A stretch of DNA of 64,000 nucleotides, taken from CAZSXS01 sp964611385. GTDB taxonomy: Bacteria > Bacillota > Clostridia > Lachnospirales > CAYPQA01. The stretch is taken from contig CAZSXS010000001.1 of assembly GCA_964611385.1 (NCBI GenBank), forward strand, positions 1-64,000, read 5' to 3'. The number at the start of each line of letters is the position of its first letter. The first letter of the stretch is position 1. The notes under the pieces are model-generated. The model worked only from the letters and a program-made list of their open reading frames with translations, searched no databases and was not told the DNA's origin. Of this stretch, positions 33,827-41,399 are shown in pieces. A program made the translations under genes and the position numbers.

Positions 33827-34279
33827 ATGAAAACACCAAGAGATTCCCGTTCGGAAACCACCCACCTGGTCATGGCCGGGGATACGAATCAAATGGGAAA
33901 TTTGCATGGGGGAACCCTGATGCAATGGGTGGATATCATAGGGGCTGTGGCCGCCTCCCGCCATGCGGAAAGTATTGTGACCACAGCCGCCTTAGATAGT
34001 ATGGATTTTAAAATGCCTGTCGCCCTAGGCGATATTGTGACATTGTATGCCCGGGTTACTTGGACAGGGCGTAGCTCCATGGAAGTGCGGGTTGACGTGT
34101 ACAAGGAACATCCGATCTGTCACAGAAAATCCTTGACCAACACGGCGTACTTGGTTTTTGTGGCTTTGGACGAAAACCGATTGCCCAAATCTGTCCCACC
34201 CTTCTACCCGGAAACGGAAGAGGAAAAAGTGGAATATGAGCAGGCAATCAAAAGACGTGAGATGAGGTTAAAGCGGTGA
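33827..34279 (+). CDS. Acyl-CoA thioesterase (hotdog fold, YciA/BFIT type)
   Basis: This 150-aa protein shows the hotdog acyl-CoA thioesterase pattern: NQMGNLHGGTLMQWVDIIGAVAASRHAES with the catalytic aspartate region, and FKMPVALGDIVTLYARVTWTGRSSMEVRVDVYKE. It hydrolyses acyl-CoA to free acid and CoA in the cytoplasm. AAAGGGAG precedes the start. It overlaps recO by 4 nt (GTGA), so it is translationally coupled, an unusual insertion in the era-recO order. Confidence 0.9.
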   Translation: MKTPRDSRSETTHLVMAGDTNQMGNLHGGTLMQWVDIIGAVAASRHAESIVTTAALDSMDFKMPVALGDIVTLYARVTWTGRSSMEVRVDVYKEHPICHRKSLTNTAYLVFVALDENRLPKSVPPFYPETEEEKVEYEQAIKRREMRLKR

Positions 34280-35124
34280 CTTACAAAGCAAAAGGCCTTG
34301 TTTTAAAGGAGATTCCGGTGGGTGAAAACGATAAGGCTGTGATTTTGCTGCTGGAGCAGTACGGCAAGGTTTGGGTAAACTGCCGGGGGGCCCGCAAGCA
34401 AAACAGCCGCTTTTTGGCCGGAACCCAGGTGTTTACCTTCGGGGAATATGAGATCCACAGCGGAATTACTAAAAATAATTTCGCTTTTTTTTCGTTGAGC
34501 CATGTACTGATTTTGGATAGCTTTTATGGGCTTAGGCTGGACTTTGACTGCCTGTACGCTGCCCAGTACTTGCTGGGGCTTGCGGATTTCTATCTGGAGG
34601 ATGGGGTGGCGGCTGATGGGGTTTTGTCTCTGTTGCTAAAAGCCCTCTCCTGCCTTGCCCGGCTTTATCAGTTTAAAAGCTACAAGGATCATGAACGCTT
34701 TACCCGCTTTGTTGATCAGGTGGCTTTGCTGAAGTTGATCCAGTGCTTCGGTTATGCGCCCGAGACAGGGTTTTGTACGGAATGTGGGAAGCCGATTCAT
34801 GAGCTTCTTGCGGATACAAGCTATGGCCAGAAAAAATTGTTTTTCTTTTCTTCTGGTCTTGTTTGTAGGGAATGCAGGATGAACATGAAGAAGGATACTT
34901 TTATTGAGATTGCTGAAAATACGCTTTCTGTGGTAAGACGAATGCTGTATACGGATTTCAGAAGGTTGATTTGTACTTCTGCGGACTCGTTGGAAATGAA
35001 TGACTATTATATAGAGGCAGATCGGATTCAGGCGATACTGGAGCTTTGTATAAGGCAGAATTTTGGATGGAATTATTTTAGCAAGTTCTATAATCTGCCT
35101 GTAAAAGGATCTGAACGTGACTGA
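34276..35124 (+). CDS. recO: DNA repair protein RecO
   Basis: This 282-aa protein has an N-terminal OB fold (YKAKGLVLKEIPVGENDKAVILLLEQYGKVWVNCRGAR) and a zinc-finger-containing helical domain with C-x2-C (CTECGKPIHE) and C-x2-C (LVCRECRM). RecO loads RecA and anneals ssDNA in RecFOR recombination. The start is GTG within the thioesterase stop. The last codons (GSERD) lie in 19 bp matching the right end of the MITE family, hinting at a relic. Confidence 0.95.
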   Translation: MTYKAKGLVLKEIPVGENDKAVILLLEQYGKVWVNCRGARKQNSRFLAGTQVFTFGEYEIHSGITKNNFAFFSLSHVLILDSFYGLRLDFDCLYAAQYLLGLADFYLEDGVAADGVLSLLLKALSCLARLYQFKSYKDHERFTRFVDQVALLKLIQCFGYAPETGFCTECGKPIHELLADTSYGQKKLFFFSSGLVCRECRMNMKKDTFIEIAENTLSVVRRMLYTDFRRLICTSADSLEMNDYYIEADRIQAILELCIRQNFGWNYFSKFYNLPVKGSERD

Positions 35125-35133
35125 GGATAGATT

Positions 35134-35171
35134 ACAAAAACCCACGCATTTTTGAATGCGTGGGTTTTTGT
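35134..35171 (+). terminator. Terminator after recO
   Basis: ACAAAAACCCACGCATT pairs with AATGCGTGGGTTTTTGT around a short loop. Confidence 0.9.
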
Positions 35172-35272
35172 ATATATGGATTTTATCAATATGGATTTTA
35201 TCAATATGGATTCTTTCAATATAGATTCTTTTAACATGGGTCTATCAATGTGGATTTAGCAACTTGGGTTTT
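35172..35272 (+). repeat. 15-bp tandem repeat array
   Basis: TATGGATTTTATCAA is repeated about six times with growing divergence (TATGGATTCTTTCAA, TATAGATTCTTTTAA and others). It is AT-rich, non-coding and lies between the recO terminator and the next promoter. Confidence 0.8.
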
Positions 35273-35295
35273 ATTTAAGTAGAACTTTCATTTAC

Positions 35296-35337
35296 TTGAC
35301 AAACGCTTTAACATAGACTATTATCAAATGCGTTTGT
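35296..35337 (+). promoter_or_regulatory. Promoter with overlapping palindromic operator
   Basis: TTGACA (35296-35301), a 17-bp spacer and TATTAT (35319-35324) form a near-consensus promoter. ACAAACGC (35299-35306) and GCGTTTGT (35330-35337) are inverted arms around the -10 region, a likely repressor site, perhaps autoregulatory. Confidence 0.7.
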
Positions 35338-35371
35338 AAATTAAATAAACAAATTAACTGGAGGTTTGAGT

Positions 35372-36154
35372 ATGGACGCTACTGATTCTTTTTGGAGTGC
35401 TTCGGTCAAGGAACTGAAGCAAGGATACTTTTTTAATAAGGGTGTATACACCTGCCTTATTTGTGGTCAGACCTTTGAAAAAGGCATTGTGTATCCCATG
35501 AACGAGCAACTGTATACGGCCAAACGAGCCGTGCGTGCTCATATTAGTGAAGCGCACGGGTCCGTGTTTGAGTTTTTTATTCAGATGGGGAAGGTTTACA
35601 CAGGTTTGACCGAGCATCAGAAAGCTTTGATGCAGATGTTGTATCAGGGCTACAGCGATAAGGAGATCGTAAACAGGACAGAGGCTACCAACACTTCCAC
35701 CATTAGAAATCAGCGCTTTGTTTTTAAGGAGAAATATAAACAGGCCAAGATTATTGTTGCTATGACGGAGTTACTTGAAGAAAAGAGAAGGGATAGAAAA
35801 ATGAACATCAACACAGAACAGAACGATACGCTTGTTGACATCCACAGGACAGCCACCATGATAGACCAACGATATGCGATCACCCAAGCAGAAAAGGACG
35901 AGGTATTGGACAGATACTTTGACAAGGAGAATCATCTGCTAATTAAGAACTTTCCTGTCAAGGAAAAGAAGAAAATTATTATCTTGCAGCAGATCGTTAA
36001 ATCCTTTGAGCCTAACCGAACCTATACGGAAAAGGAGGTAAATGCCATTATCGGGAGCTTTTACGAAGATATTCCGACTATACGACGCTATATGATTCAA
36101 TATGGGTTCTTGGATAGGCAATCTGATGGGAAGGCTTATTGGGTTAAGCAGTAG
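35372..36154 (+). CDS. Zinc-finger / HTH / DUF2087-type transcription regulator
   Basis: This 260-aa protein starts with a C2H2-like zinc site (YTCLICGQTF, then AHISEAHG). A LuxR-like helix-turn-helix follows (LTEHQKALMQMLYQGYSDKEIVNRTEATNTSTIRNQRF), a helical linker, and a C-terminal DUF2087-like domain (DRYFDKENHLLIKNFPVKEKKKIIILQQIVKSF...YTEKEVNAIIGSFYEDIPTIRRYMIQYGFLDR). It probably binds DNA and may repress its own promoter. The ATG at 35372 has TGGAGG upstream; the TTG at 35366 overlaps it. Its target is unknown. Confidence 0.85.
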   Translation: MDATDSFWSASVKELKQGYFFNKGVYTCLICGQTFEKGIVYPMNEQLYTAKRAVRAHISEAHGSVFEFFIQMGKVYTGLTEHQKALMQMLYQGYSDKEIVNRTEATNTSTIRNQRFVFKEKYKQAKIIVAMTELLEEKRRDRKMNINTEQNDTLVDIHRTATMIDQRYAITQAEKDEVLDRYFDKENHLLIKNFPVKEKKKIIILQQIVKSFEPNRTYTEKEVNAIIGSFYEDIPTIRRYMIQYGFLDRQSDGKAYWVKQ

Positions 36155-36173
36155 TGTTTTGCTTCATCCTTTC

Positions 36174-37010
36174 TTACCTGTTTGCCGATTGAGCATACAA
36201 CTCTTTTTTCAAATACCCAAAGCCATTCCCCATTTGCTTCCCTTCCAATAAGTATTTCTTTAAATTTCTTTGAAGGGAAGTATGCTCCGGCAATTGCTCA
36301 AGGGGTAGGTCTTTATTTTTATAGACCCAAAGCATATACGATTGACTACCGTAGTCCACTTGGGTTATGTTGAAGTCGGTTTGAAATCTCAGAATCTTTG
36401 ATCCTTCTGGCAGAACTGCTTTTAAGTCGGGGCAAAGGAGCCAGGTATGTAAGCTCCAATCGCAGTCAGCATAATCTGGATAAAATTGATCCACAAATTG
36501 CTTTGCGGCTTTGTAGGATTGAAGGCACTTGGACTCGGACAAATCTGCGTCAGAAGGAATGTGCAGCGATATCGCATTTTTACCTTCAACAGAGCGTAAT
36601 TCGTACTCAATAGAGCCGATACGAAACAATTGAATCGATAACTGCCTTGTAGTCCACCATTCCCGATCAAATCCATAGCTGTGAAAGCTCTCCATGTGCT
36701 CGTTGACAAATCTGGAGAAACAGCCCATAGTATCAAAGAACACTTGTTCTGGGATACCCAGTGCCTTGTATTTTTCGTAGGTACGGCAGGCGGTTAGCAG
36801 GCATAGACAAAGTTTACGAAGACCCCTTGGATCCTCGGAGGCAAAGTCGTGAATAGCCTCCAGTGCAGCCTTACTTTGTTGGGAATTCCAAAGACCCTCT
36901 ATAATAGACTTGATGAGCTCTGGGTTTACTGGTTCCGCAATGCGTAGTACTTCTGCGCTTACTTCCCCAGGCATATTAATTTTGTTACAAAGTTCACTTA
37001 CTGTCACCAT
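36174..37010 (-). CDS. Acyltransferase-like protein (NAT_N / GNAT_C type)
   Basis: This 278-aa protein resembles the acyltransferase-domain proteins found beside URO-D family genes in Clostridia: an N-terminal helical part (TVSELCNKINMPGEVSAEVLRIAE), WWTTRQLSIQLFRIGSIEYELR in the middle, and a C-terminal SIHIPSDAD-like strand with CDWSLHTWLLCPDLKAVLPEGSKILRFQ. Its substrate is unknown. The ATG at 37010 follows AAAGGAG by 12 bp; an upstream ATG at 37052 precedes the -10-derived start region. It is divergent from a URO-D gene at 37329. Confidence 0.75.
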   Translation of the reverse strand: MVTVSELCNKINMPGEVSAEVLRIAEPVNPELIKSIIEGLWNSQQSKAALEAIHDFASEDPRGLRKLCLCLLTACRTYEKYKALGIPEQVFFDTMGCFSRFVNEHMESFHSYGFDREWWTTRQLSIQLFRIGSIEYELRSVEGKNAISLHIPSDADLSESKCLQSYKAAKQFVDQFYPDYADCDWSLHTWLLCPDLKAVLPEGSKILRFQTDFNITQVDYGSQSYMLWVYKNKDLPLEQLPEHTSLQRNLKKYLLEGKQMGNGFGYLKKELYAQSANR

Positions 37011-37063
37011 GATACTCAAATCTCCTTTTATTAAATTAATTAAGTTAAGCAAGTCCCGTCTTT

Positions 37064-37092
37064 ATTATACGCCATTATAAGGGGCTATACAA
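37064..37092 (-). promoter_or_regulatory. Promoter of the acyltransferase-like gene
   Basis: On the minus strand TTGTAT (37092-37087), a 17-bp spacer and TATAAT (37069-37064). Confidence 0.6.
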
Positions 37093-37102
37093 CGCGCATC
37101 TT

Positions 37103-37143
37103 TTTAAAGCATATCCTGAGACAAAGGCAGAATATGCTTTAAA
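37103..37143. other. Inverted repeat in the divergent intergenic region
   Basis: TTTAAAGCATAT (37103-37114) and ATATGCTTTAAA (37132-37143) form 12-bp perfect arms around 17 bp. The 318-bp gap 37011-37328 otherwise holds the promoter at 37064-37092 and nothing else clear. Confidence 0.6.
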
Positions 37144-37328
37144 GAAAGCAACCCAGGTGTTCTGTTTCTTGATGAACGTTGAGAGCGCTTGACGCAAAGT
37201 ACATCCACTCTCCATTCTTAAATCGGTGGTTTACAACACGTTCTACCTGAGTCGAAATTCAAAACCGTCAAGAACTGTAAGTGTACATTTTGGGAAATTT
37301 GGTAAACAGAATAAAAACGGAGGTTTTT

Positions 37329-38444
37329 ATGAACTTGAATCTGGAAAAATTTTGGGAAGAGGATGAAATCGCACATCAAGAAAACTGCTTTTGCGAAAAA
37401 GCAAATCAGGTCGCTTTGGGTATACGAATGAGTGATGAATGTGTCTTTGCGGAGTTGGGCGTCGAAGGAAAGCCTTGGGGACACACAGAACGTGAGGAAA
37501 GGATAAGGCTGAATAAGAAATACAACGATTTGGCCCAGGAAATTGTGGGGATACGCCTGCTAGAGGAGGACCTTCCGACGCTTGAGCAGCTCTTCCCAGA
37601 ACACAAGCAAATAGGCGAGATTTTCGGAGGCGAGTACATATATGACGGCAACACAACCTGGCTCAAGGGCAACTGCCATACGATTTCCGAGCTGGAAAAG
37701 CTGCTTGACCGAGTTGAGCGGATGAACATCCGAGAGTTCATTCTTCCACCCAACTGGGAAAGTGAGAAACGTAGGCTTTATGAACAGTTTGGCTTGAAAC
37801 CGCAAAGATGGCAGCATGTACGAGGGCCTGTTACCTTGGCCACTTCCATTTTCGGTATTGAAAACCTGATATTTCTGAATTATGATGAGCCTGATTTGTT
37901 TAAGCGCTTCTCTCAAACGATTCAAAAGGTAATCCTAGAGTACATCAGTATCTTTAATGAAGAAGCCGGATATTCAGAAGAAAACTTCCCCAGGGGCTTT
38001 GCCTTTTCTGATGACGATTGCAACCTGCTGACTCCTGAGATGTATGAAGACTTTGGCTATCCCATCTTAAAAGCGGTCTTTGAGCGTTGCTCCCCAGGGG
38101 AAAATGACCTCAGATATCAACACTCAGACTCGGCTATGGCGCATCTACTGCCGATTTTGGGAAGATTGAACCTAACACGCTGCAACTTCGGACCTACCCT
38201 GAGCGTGACGGAAATCAGAGCCCATCTGCCCAAGGCCAGAATTGATGGTCAACTTGCGCCCTTTACCTTCATGAGAAACAATGAGGAAGACATCCTCTGG
38301 GAGGTAAGACGGGATTGCGAAATGGCAATCAGGGGAGGATTCAGAGGCCTCAACATTACTACCGCAGGCTCCATTAACAACGGAAGCCTACTGACCAGCA
38401 TGAGAACAGTCATGCAAGGGATACAGTTATACGGAAGATACTAA
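37329..38444 (+). CDS. URO-D family protein, second copy
   Basis: This 371-aa protein has the URO-D/MtaA-like layout: EREERIRLNKKYNDLAQ, FGGEYIYDGNTTWLKGNCHTISELEKLLDRV, RGPVTLATSIFGIENLIFLNYDEPDLFKRF, RYQHSDSAMAHLLPILGRLNLTRCNFGP, and a terminal GLNITTAGSINNGSLLTSMRTVMQGIQLYGRY. It is distant from the copy at 18309. A corrinoid-linked methyltransferase or sugar/glycoside-related role is possible; no catalytic zinc motif is clear. CGGAGGTTTTT precedes the start. Confidence 0.82.
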   Translation: MNLNLEKFWEEDEIAHQENCFCEKANQVALGIRMSDECVFAELGVEGKPWGHTEREERIRLNKKYNDLAQEIVGIRLLEEDLPTLEQLFPEHKQIGEIFGGEYIYDGNTTWLKGNCHTISELEKLLDRVERMNIREFILPPNWESEKRRLYEQFGLKPQRWQHVRGPVTLATSIFGIENLIFLNYDEPDLFKRFSQTIQKVILEYISIFNEEAGYSEENFPRGFAFSDDDCNLLTPEMYEDFGYPILKAVFERCSPGENDLRYQHSDSAMAHLLPILGRLNLTRCNFGPTLSVTEIRAHLPKARIDGQLAPFTFMRNNEEDILWEVRRDCEMAIRGGFRGLNITTAGSINNGSLLTSMRTVMQGIQLYGRY

Positions 38445-38490
38445 AAAAACACGGATTGATCAGAGAACCTGATCAATCCGTGTTTTTTTA
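38443..38490. terminator. Bidirectional terminator
   Basis: AAAAAAACACGGATTGATCAG pairs with CTGATCAATCCGTGTTTTTTT between the convergent URO-D gene and radC. Confidence 0.92.
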
Positions 38491-39180
38491 TTTCAGCAAG
38501 CCTAATAAGCGCATAGAAACAACTGTATTATCAGCGACGATGAGATGATCCTGCAAGGTGATGTTTATACGGGCAAGATAATTCCTGATGGTTTTCGTCA
38601 ATTCAATGTCATCATCCGAGGGCACAGTTACACCGCTGGGATGATTGTGAGTCAGAACGACCTTTACGGTGGAGGTATTCGCTACTGCATCCGTAATGTG
38701 CCTTAACTCCACATGGGCTTGAGTCGGCGTTCCAAATCCGATTCGACATTCTTTTTTAATCAGGCGGTCACCAGCGTTTAAGCAGAGGATGTACATTACT
38801 TCATATTCATCCATTAAATGGATTGTCATGCTGAACTCCTTGAGCTTCTCGATGGTATCTAAAATCGGATACTCGCCCAGCCTTTTGCGAAACAAATAGG
38901 GTATAAACATGCTCATCATGGCAAAATGCTGATCTGTCAGATCCGTTAAGCCTGGGATGCTTTTTCTTTCTCTGGAGGATGCCTTGATCATCCGGTGAAG
39001 GGTACCAAACCGATTAACCAATTCTTGCGCAATAGGACGAACATCCTTTCTTGGTATGGTATAGTAGAGCATGAGCTCTACCACTTCAACAAGCGGCATT
39101 CCCTGCAAGCCATTTTCCATCATGTATTGCCTTAGGTCATTCCGTCTTTCCTTTAAAGTCTGAGTTCTTTTACTTCTCAT
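38488..39180 (-). CDS. radC: RadC-family JAB/MPN protein
   Basis: This 230-aa protein has a UPF0758/RadC layout: an N-terminal helix-hairpin-helix-like part (LPLVEVVELMLYYTIPRKDVRPIAQELVNRFG) and the JAB metal motif VVLTHNHPSGVTVPSDDDIELT (HxH-P-S-G...D). Despite its name, a DNA repair role is doubtful in most bacteria; a metal-dependent hydrolase is implied. AAAAGGAGAATG precedes the start. A 26-bp inverted repeat lies upstream (39286-39311). Confidence 0.92.
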   Translation of the reverse strand: MRSKRTQTLKERRNDLRQYMMENGLQGMPLVEVVELMLYYTIPRKDVRPIAQELVNRFGTLHRMIKASSRERKSIPGLTDLTDQHFAMMSMFIPYLFRKRLGEYPILDTIEKLKEFSMTIHLMDEYEVMYILCLNAGDRLIKKECRIGFGTPTQAHVELRHITDAVANTSTVKVVLTHNHPSGVTVPSDDDIELTKTIRNYLARINITLQDHLIVADNTVVSMRLLGLLK

Positions 39181-39285
39181 TTTGCATTCTCCTTTTGGTT
39201 ATCATATTGTTGAGTGCGTCGAAGGATTCAATAAAATGTCGATTGGCGTTAACTTCCCAAGATTTTTCGTACATTTCGTTGTTAA

Positions 39286-39311
39286 GTATAACATGTTCCC
39301 ACATGTTATAC
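39286..39311 (-). promoter_or_regulatory. Palindrome upstream of radC
   Basis: GTATAACATG and CATGTTATAC are perfect 10-bp arms around TTCCCA. It lies about 105 bp before radC and could be an operator. It does not match the Gram-positive LexA box. The gap 39181-39671 also holds the minus-strand terminator at 39550-39590. Confidence 0.5.
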
Positions 39312-39549
39312 AAGATTTTGTCTTCTTTTCTTCGCTTTTTCGACTTTAATTGCCTTTTTACTATTTGTCTGTTTTAATGTAAAGCCGCCAAGCAAATAGA
39401 TAGAGGCTTTCAGGAATGGATATTGGCAGCTCGGGGGAGCTTGAGGGTCTGTTCAACTCAGATTGAGTATCGTATAAGGAGAACAAATTTGTTGAAATCA
39501 TTCATTTGCTTGCTTATAATAGTGGTGAGTGCGGCAGTTTGCATTCATA

Positions 39550-39590
39550 AATAAAAAAAGCGTAATGCCTTTGAATAAGGCATTACGCTC
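39550..39590 (-). terminator. Terminator of the marR-flavoprotein-hydrolase operon
   Basis: AGCGTAATGCCT and AGGCATTACGCT form a 12-bp stem; on the minus strand it is followed by TTTTTTTA. Confidence 0.85.
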
Positions 39591-39671
39591 AATATAAGTA
39601 TTGGCTTTTTTGAAACTGCGTGGGATATTTCCCCTTCTCCCATGGTTTTGCAATGCCCTATGGGTATTAAA

Positions 39672-40421
39672 CTATTGGATTGCTTTTAGAAAATCAAGCA
39701 TCAGAGTATTGACTTCCTTTGCTTGTTCAGTAGGCATGTGAGGCCGATGGCTACCATTTGGGATTGAGACTATTTGGGCATGTGGACAACGTTTTTGCAC
39801 ATCCTCCAAACGCTTTGGAGAGGCAAAAGGATCCTTTTCGCCCCCCAAGAATAGCAAGGGCATGGTGAGTTTTCGCCAGTCATCATCCGATAACTTTGGA
39901 TACAAGCGCCAATCTTGAACGCTCTGCCTCATGTGCTGTTTCCAATCTCCACCATGTGCATCAAGGTGCAGCGATTTTATGCGATCAATAAAGTCAAATT
40001 GATTTTTTCTGATAAGCGCTTCTGGTTCATATTCATCTGCACCTGTTGGATCAGCCACGCCTGAACAGCCAATAGTTATTATACTTCGCACAATTTCAGG
40101 CTGTTTTGCAGCCATATGAAGAGCAACGCCGCCACCCAAGCTATAGCCAATCAGGTGAACTTTTTCTATGCCTAGTGAATCCAAAAAATCGGTCATGTCA
40201 TCGGCTATGCTTGGCGTATCCCACTCTTTTGAATCGCTGTGCGTTCGCCCATGTCCGCGAAAATCAGGGAGTAAGCAGCGATAGCGATGGAAAAATGGCT
40301 GTATCTGTCCAGAAAAAGCAAGAATACCCCGACTGAATCCGCTATGTAGAAAGAGAATCGCTTCACCTATGCCGACATCTTCATAAAAGATAGAGCAATC
40401 TCTTACTTGTTGGTACGGCAT
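39672..40421 (-). CDS. Alpha/beta hydrolase
   Basis: This 249-aa protein has the alpha/beta-hydrolase fold: LFLHSGFSRG (oxyanion region), the nucleophile serine in IGYSLGGGVAL, the acid in LFLGGEKDPFAS and the histidine in NGSHRPHM. The substrate is unknown; esterase or C-C hydrolase roles are possible. GGAGGAATAGGTGA precedes the start. It is the last gene of the marR operon. Confidence 0.9.
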   Translation of the reverse strand: MPYQQVRDCSIFYEDVGIGEAILFLHSGFSRGILAFSGQIQPFFHRYRCLLPDFRGHGRTHSDSKEWDTPSIADDMTDFLDSLGIEKVHLIGYSLGGGVALHMAAKQPEIVRSIITIGCSGVADPTGADEYEPEALIRKNQFDFIDRIKSLHLDAHGGDWKQHMRQSVQDWRLYPKLSDDDWRKLTMPLLFLGGEKDPFASPKRLEDVQKRCPHAQIVSIPNGSHRPHMPTEQAKEVNTLMLDFLKAIQ

Positions 40422-40425
40422 TCAC

Positions 40426-40857
40426 CTATTCCTCCAAATCCCTTACTTGAAACAAGTGCTTCTGTAGCCCATGGTAATAGTTGCCTTCCTCGGCAGTAAA
40501 ACGAAGTATGCAGTAGTCTGGGTCTGTAGCGCCAAGAGGGTAATATTGCTTGTCTTCTTCCTGCCAAAAAGCCTGCTTTGTTTCTTTGTCAGTGCATACC
40601 TGCATATGTCCTGTCAACATCAATCCATGAAAATCTTTTGGATCAACAAAATAAATACAGGCTTGCGGGCGCTCAAGCCATTGCCCTGTACGTATGGCTG
40701 AAACATTGGTTGAAAACCAAAATTCTTTCAGACCATCTTGTTTACGAACCAGCATCGTTTTAGCATTCGGAAACCCCTTATTGTCAATAGAACAAACAGT
40801 TGCGTCCCTGCTCCCTTTAACCAAATGAATAATGTCTTGTTTTACTTGCGTGTTCAA
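40426..40857 (-). CDS. Pyridoxamine 5'-phosphate oxidase-like flavin-binding protein
   Basis: This 143-aa protein has the split-barrel FMN-binding pattern of general stress protein 26 relatives: ATVCSIDNKGFPNAKTMLV, FWFSTNVSAIRTGQWLERPQACIYFVDP. The role is probably reductive detoxification or flavin binding. The start is TTG with GAGGAGGTCTGACG upstream. It lies 2 bp after marR. Confidence 0.85.
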   Translation of the reverse strand: MNTQVKQDIIHLVKGSRDATVCSIDNKGFPNAKTMLVRKQDGLKEFWFSTNVSAIRTGQWLERPQACIYFVDPKDFHGLMLTGHMQVCTDKETKQAFWQEEDKQYYPLGATDPDYCILRFTAEEGNYYHGLQKHLFQVRDLEE

Positions 40858-40859
40858 CG

Positions 40860-41294
40860 TCAGACCTCCTCGTTTTCTAAGTTTTTTATGATTTTTCTAA
40901 GGTGCTGCTCAAAGATAGTAATTTCATCTTCACTAAAATCAAGATAGAACAAGGCATTCATTCGTTCTGACACTGCATCGTACTGTTCACGATACTGCTT
41001 CGCCTTTTCTGTGATCGTAACAAAAATTTGTCGCCGATTTTGCTTGTCAGGAATACGCTCAATAAGTCCGCTGGCTTCCATCCGATCCAACATGCTTGTA
41101 AGTGTGGTTTTTGCCAAAGAAGTTAGCTGACCGATTTGGGAAATCGTAAGCTTCTCATATTCCCAAAGCACGTAAAGTATTCTGCCCTGTGCGCCGTTAA
41201 AGGCTTCAATGTTGCTCTCCTTTAGCATCTTTTCAAAAACCCTGCCTTGAAGCTGCCGTATTTGAGAAATTAAAAATCCACCATATGTTTTCAT
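40860..41294 (-). CDS. MarR-family transcriptional regulator
   Basis: This 144-aa winged-helix protein shows the MarR pattern: LTISQIGQLTSLAKTTLTSMLDRMEASGLIERIPDKQNRRQIFVTITEKAKQY. It probably represses its own operon with the flavoprotein and hydrolase, released by a small ligand. A TACCATATGGTA palindrome lies between the -35 and -10 boxes. AGAGAGGTGATGCT precedes the start. Confidence 0.92.
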   Translation of the reverse strand: MKTYGGFLISQIRQLQGRVFEKMLKESNIEAFNGAQGRILYVLWEYEKLTISQIGQLTSLAKTTLTSMLDRMEASGLIERIPDKQNRRQIFVTITEKAKQYREQYDAVSERMNALFYLDFSEDEITIFEQHLRKIIKNLENEEV

Positions 41295-41312
41295 AGCATC
41301 ACCTCTCTATGT

Positions 41313-41341
41313 AGTATAGTACCATATGGTATAATCGTCAA
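41313..41341 (-). promoter_or_regulatory. marR promoter with MarR-type operator between -35 and -10
   Basis: On the minus strand TTGACG (41341-41336), a 17-bp spacer and TATACT (41318-41313). The perfect 12-bp palindrome TACCATATGGTA (41320-41331) fills the spacer, as expected for an autorepressor. Confidence 0.75.
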
Positions 41342-41345
41342 GCAC

Positions 41346-41374
41346 TTTGCCTAAGTTTTTAGTGGATAGGCAAA
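41346..41374. other. Inverted repeat upstream of the two-component operon
   Basis: TTTGCCTA (41346-41353) and TAGGCAAA (41367-41374) flank 13 bp just before the gene at 41400. It may be an operator or a leader hairpin. Confidence 0.5.
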
Positions 41375-41399
41375 ATAGAATGAAAATAATGAGGTCAAT

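Noticed and set aside
39286..39311. LexA (SOS) box before radC
   Set aside because: The palindrome does not match the GAAC-N4-GTTC core; reported only as an unknown operator candidate.
39600..39660. Possible sixth R1 copy (GGCTTTTTTGAAAC)
   Set aside because: Only about 12 bp match and no stem is present, so chance or a decayed relic cannot be separated.
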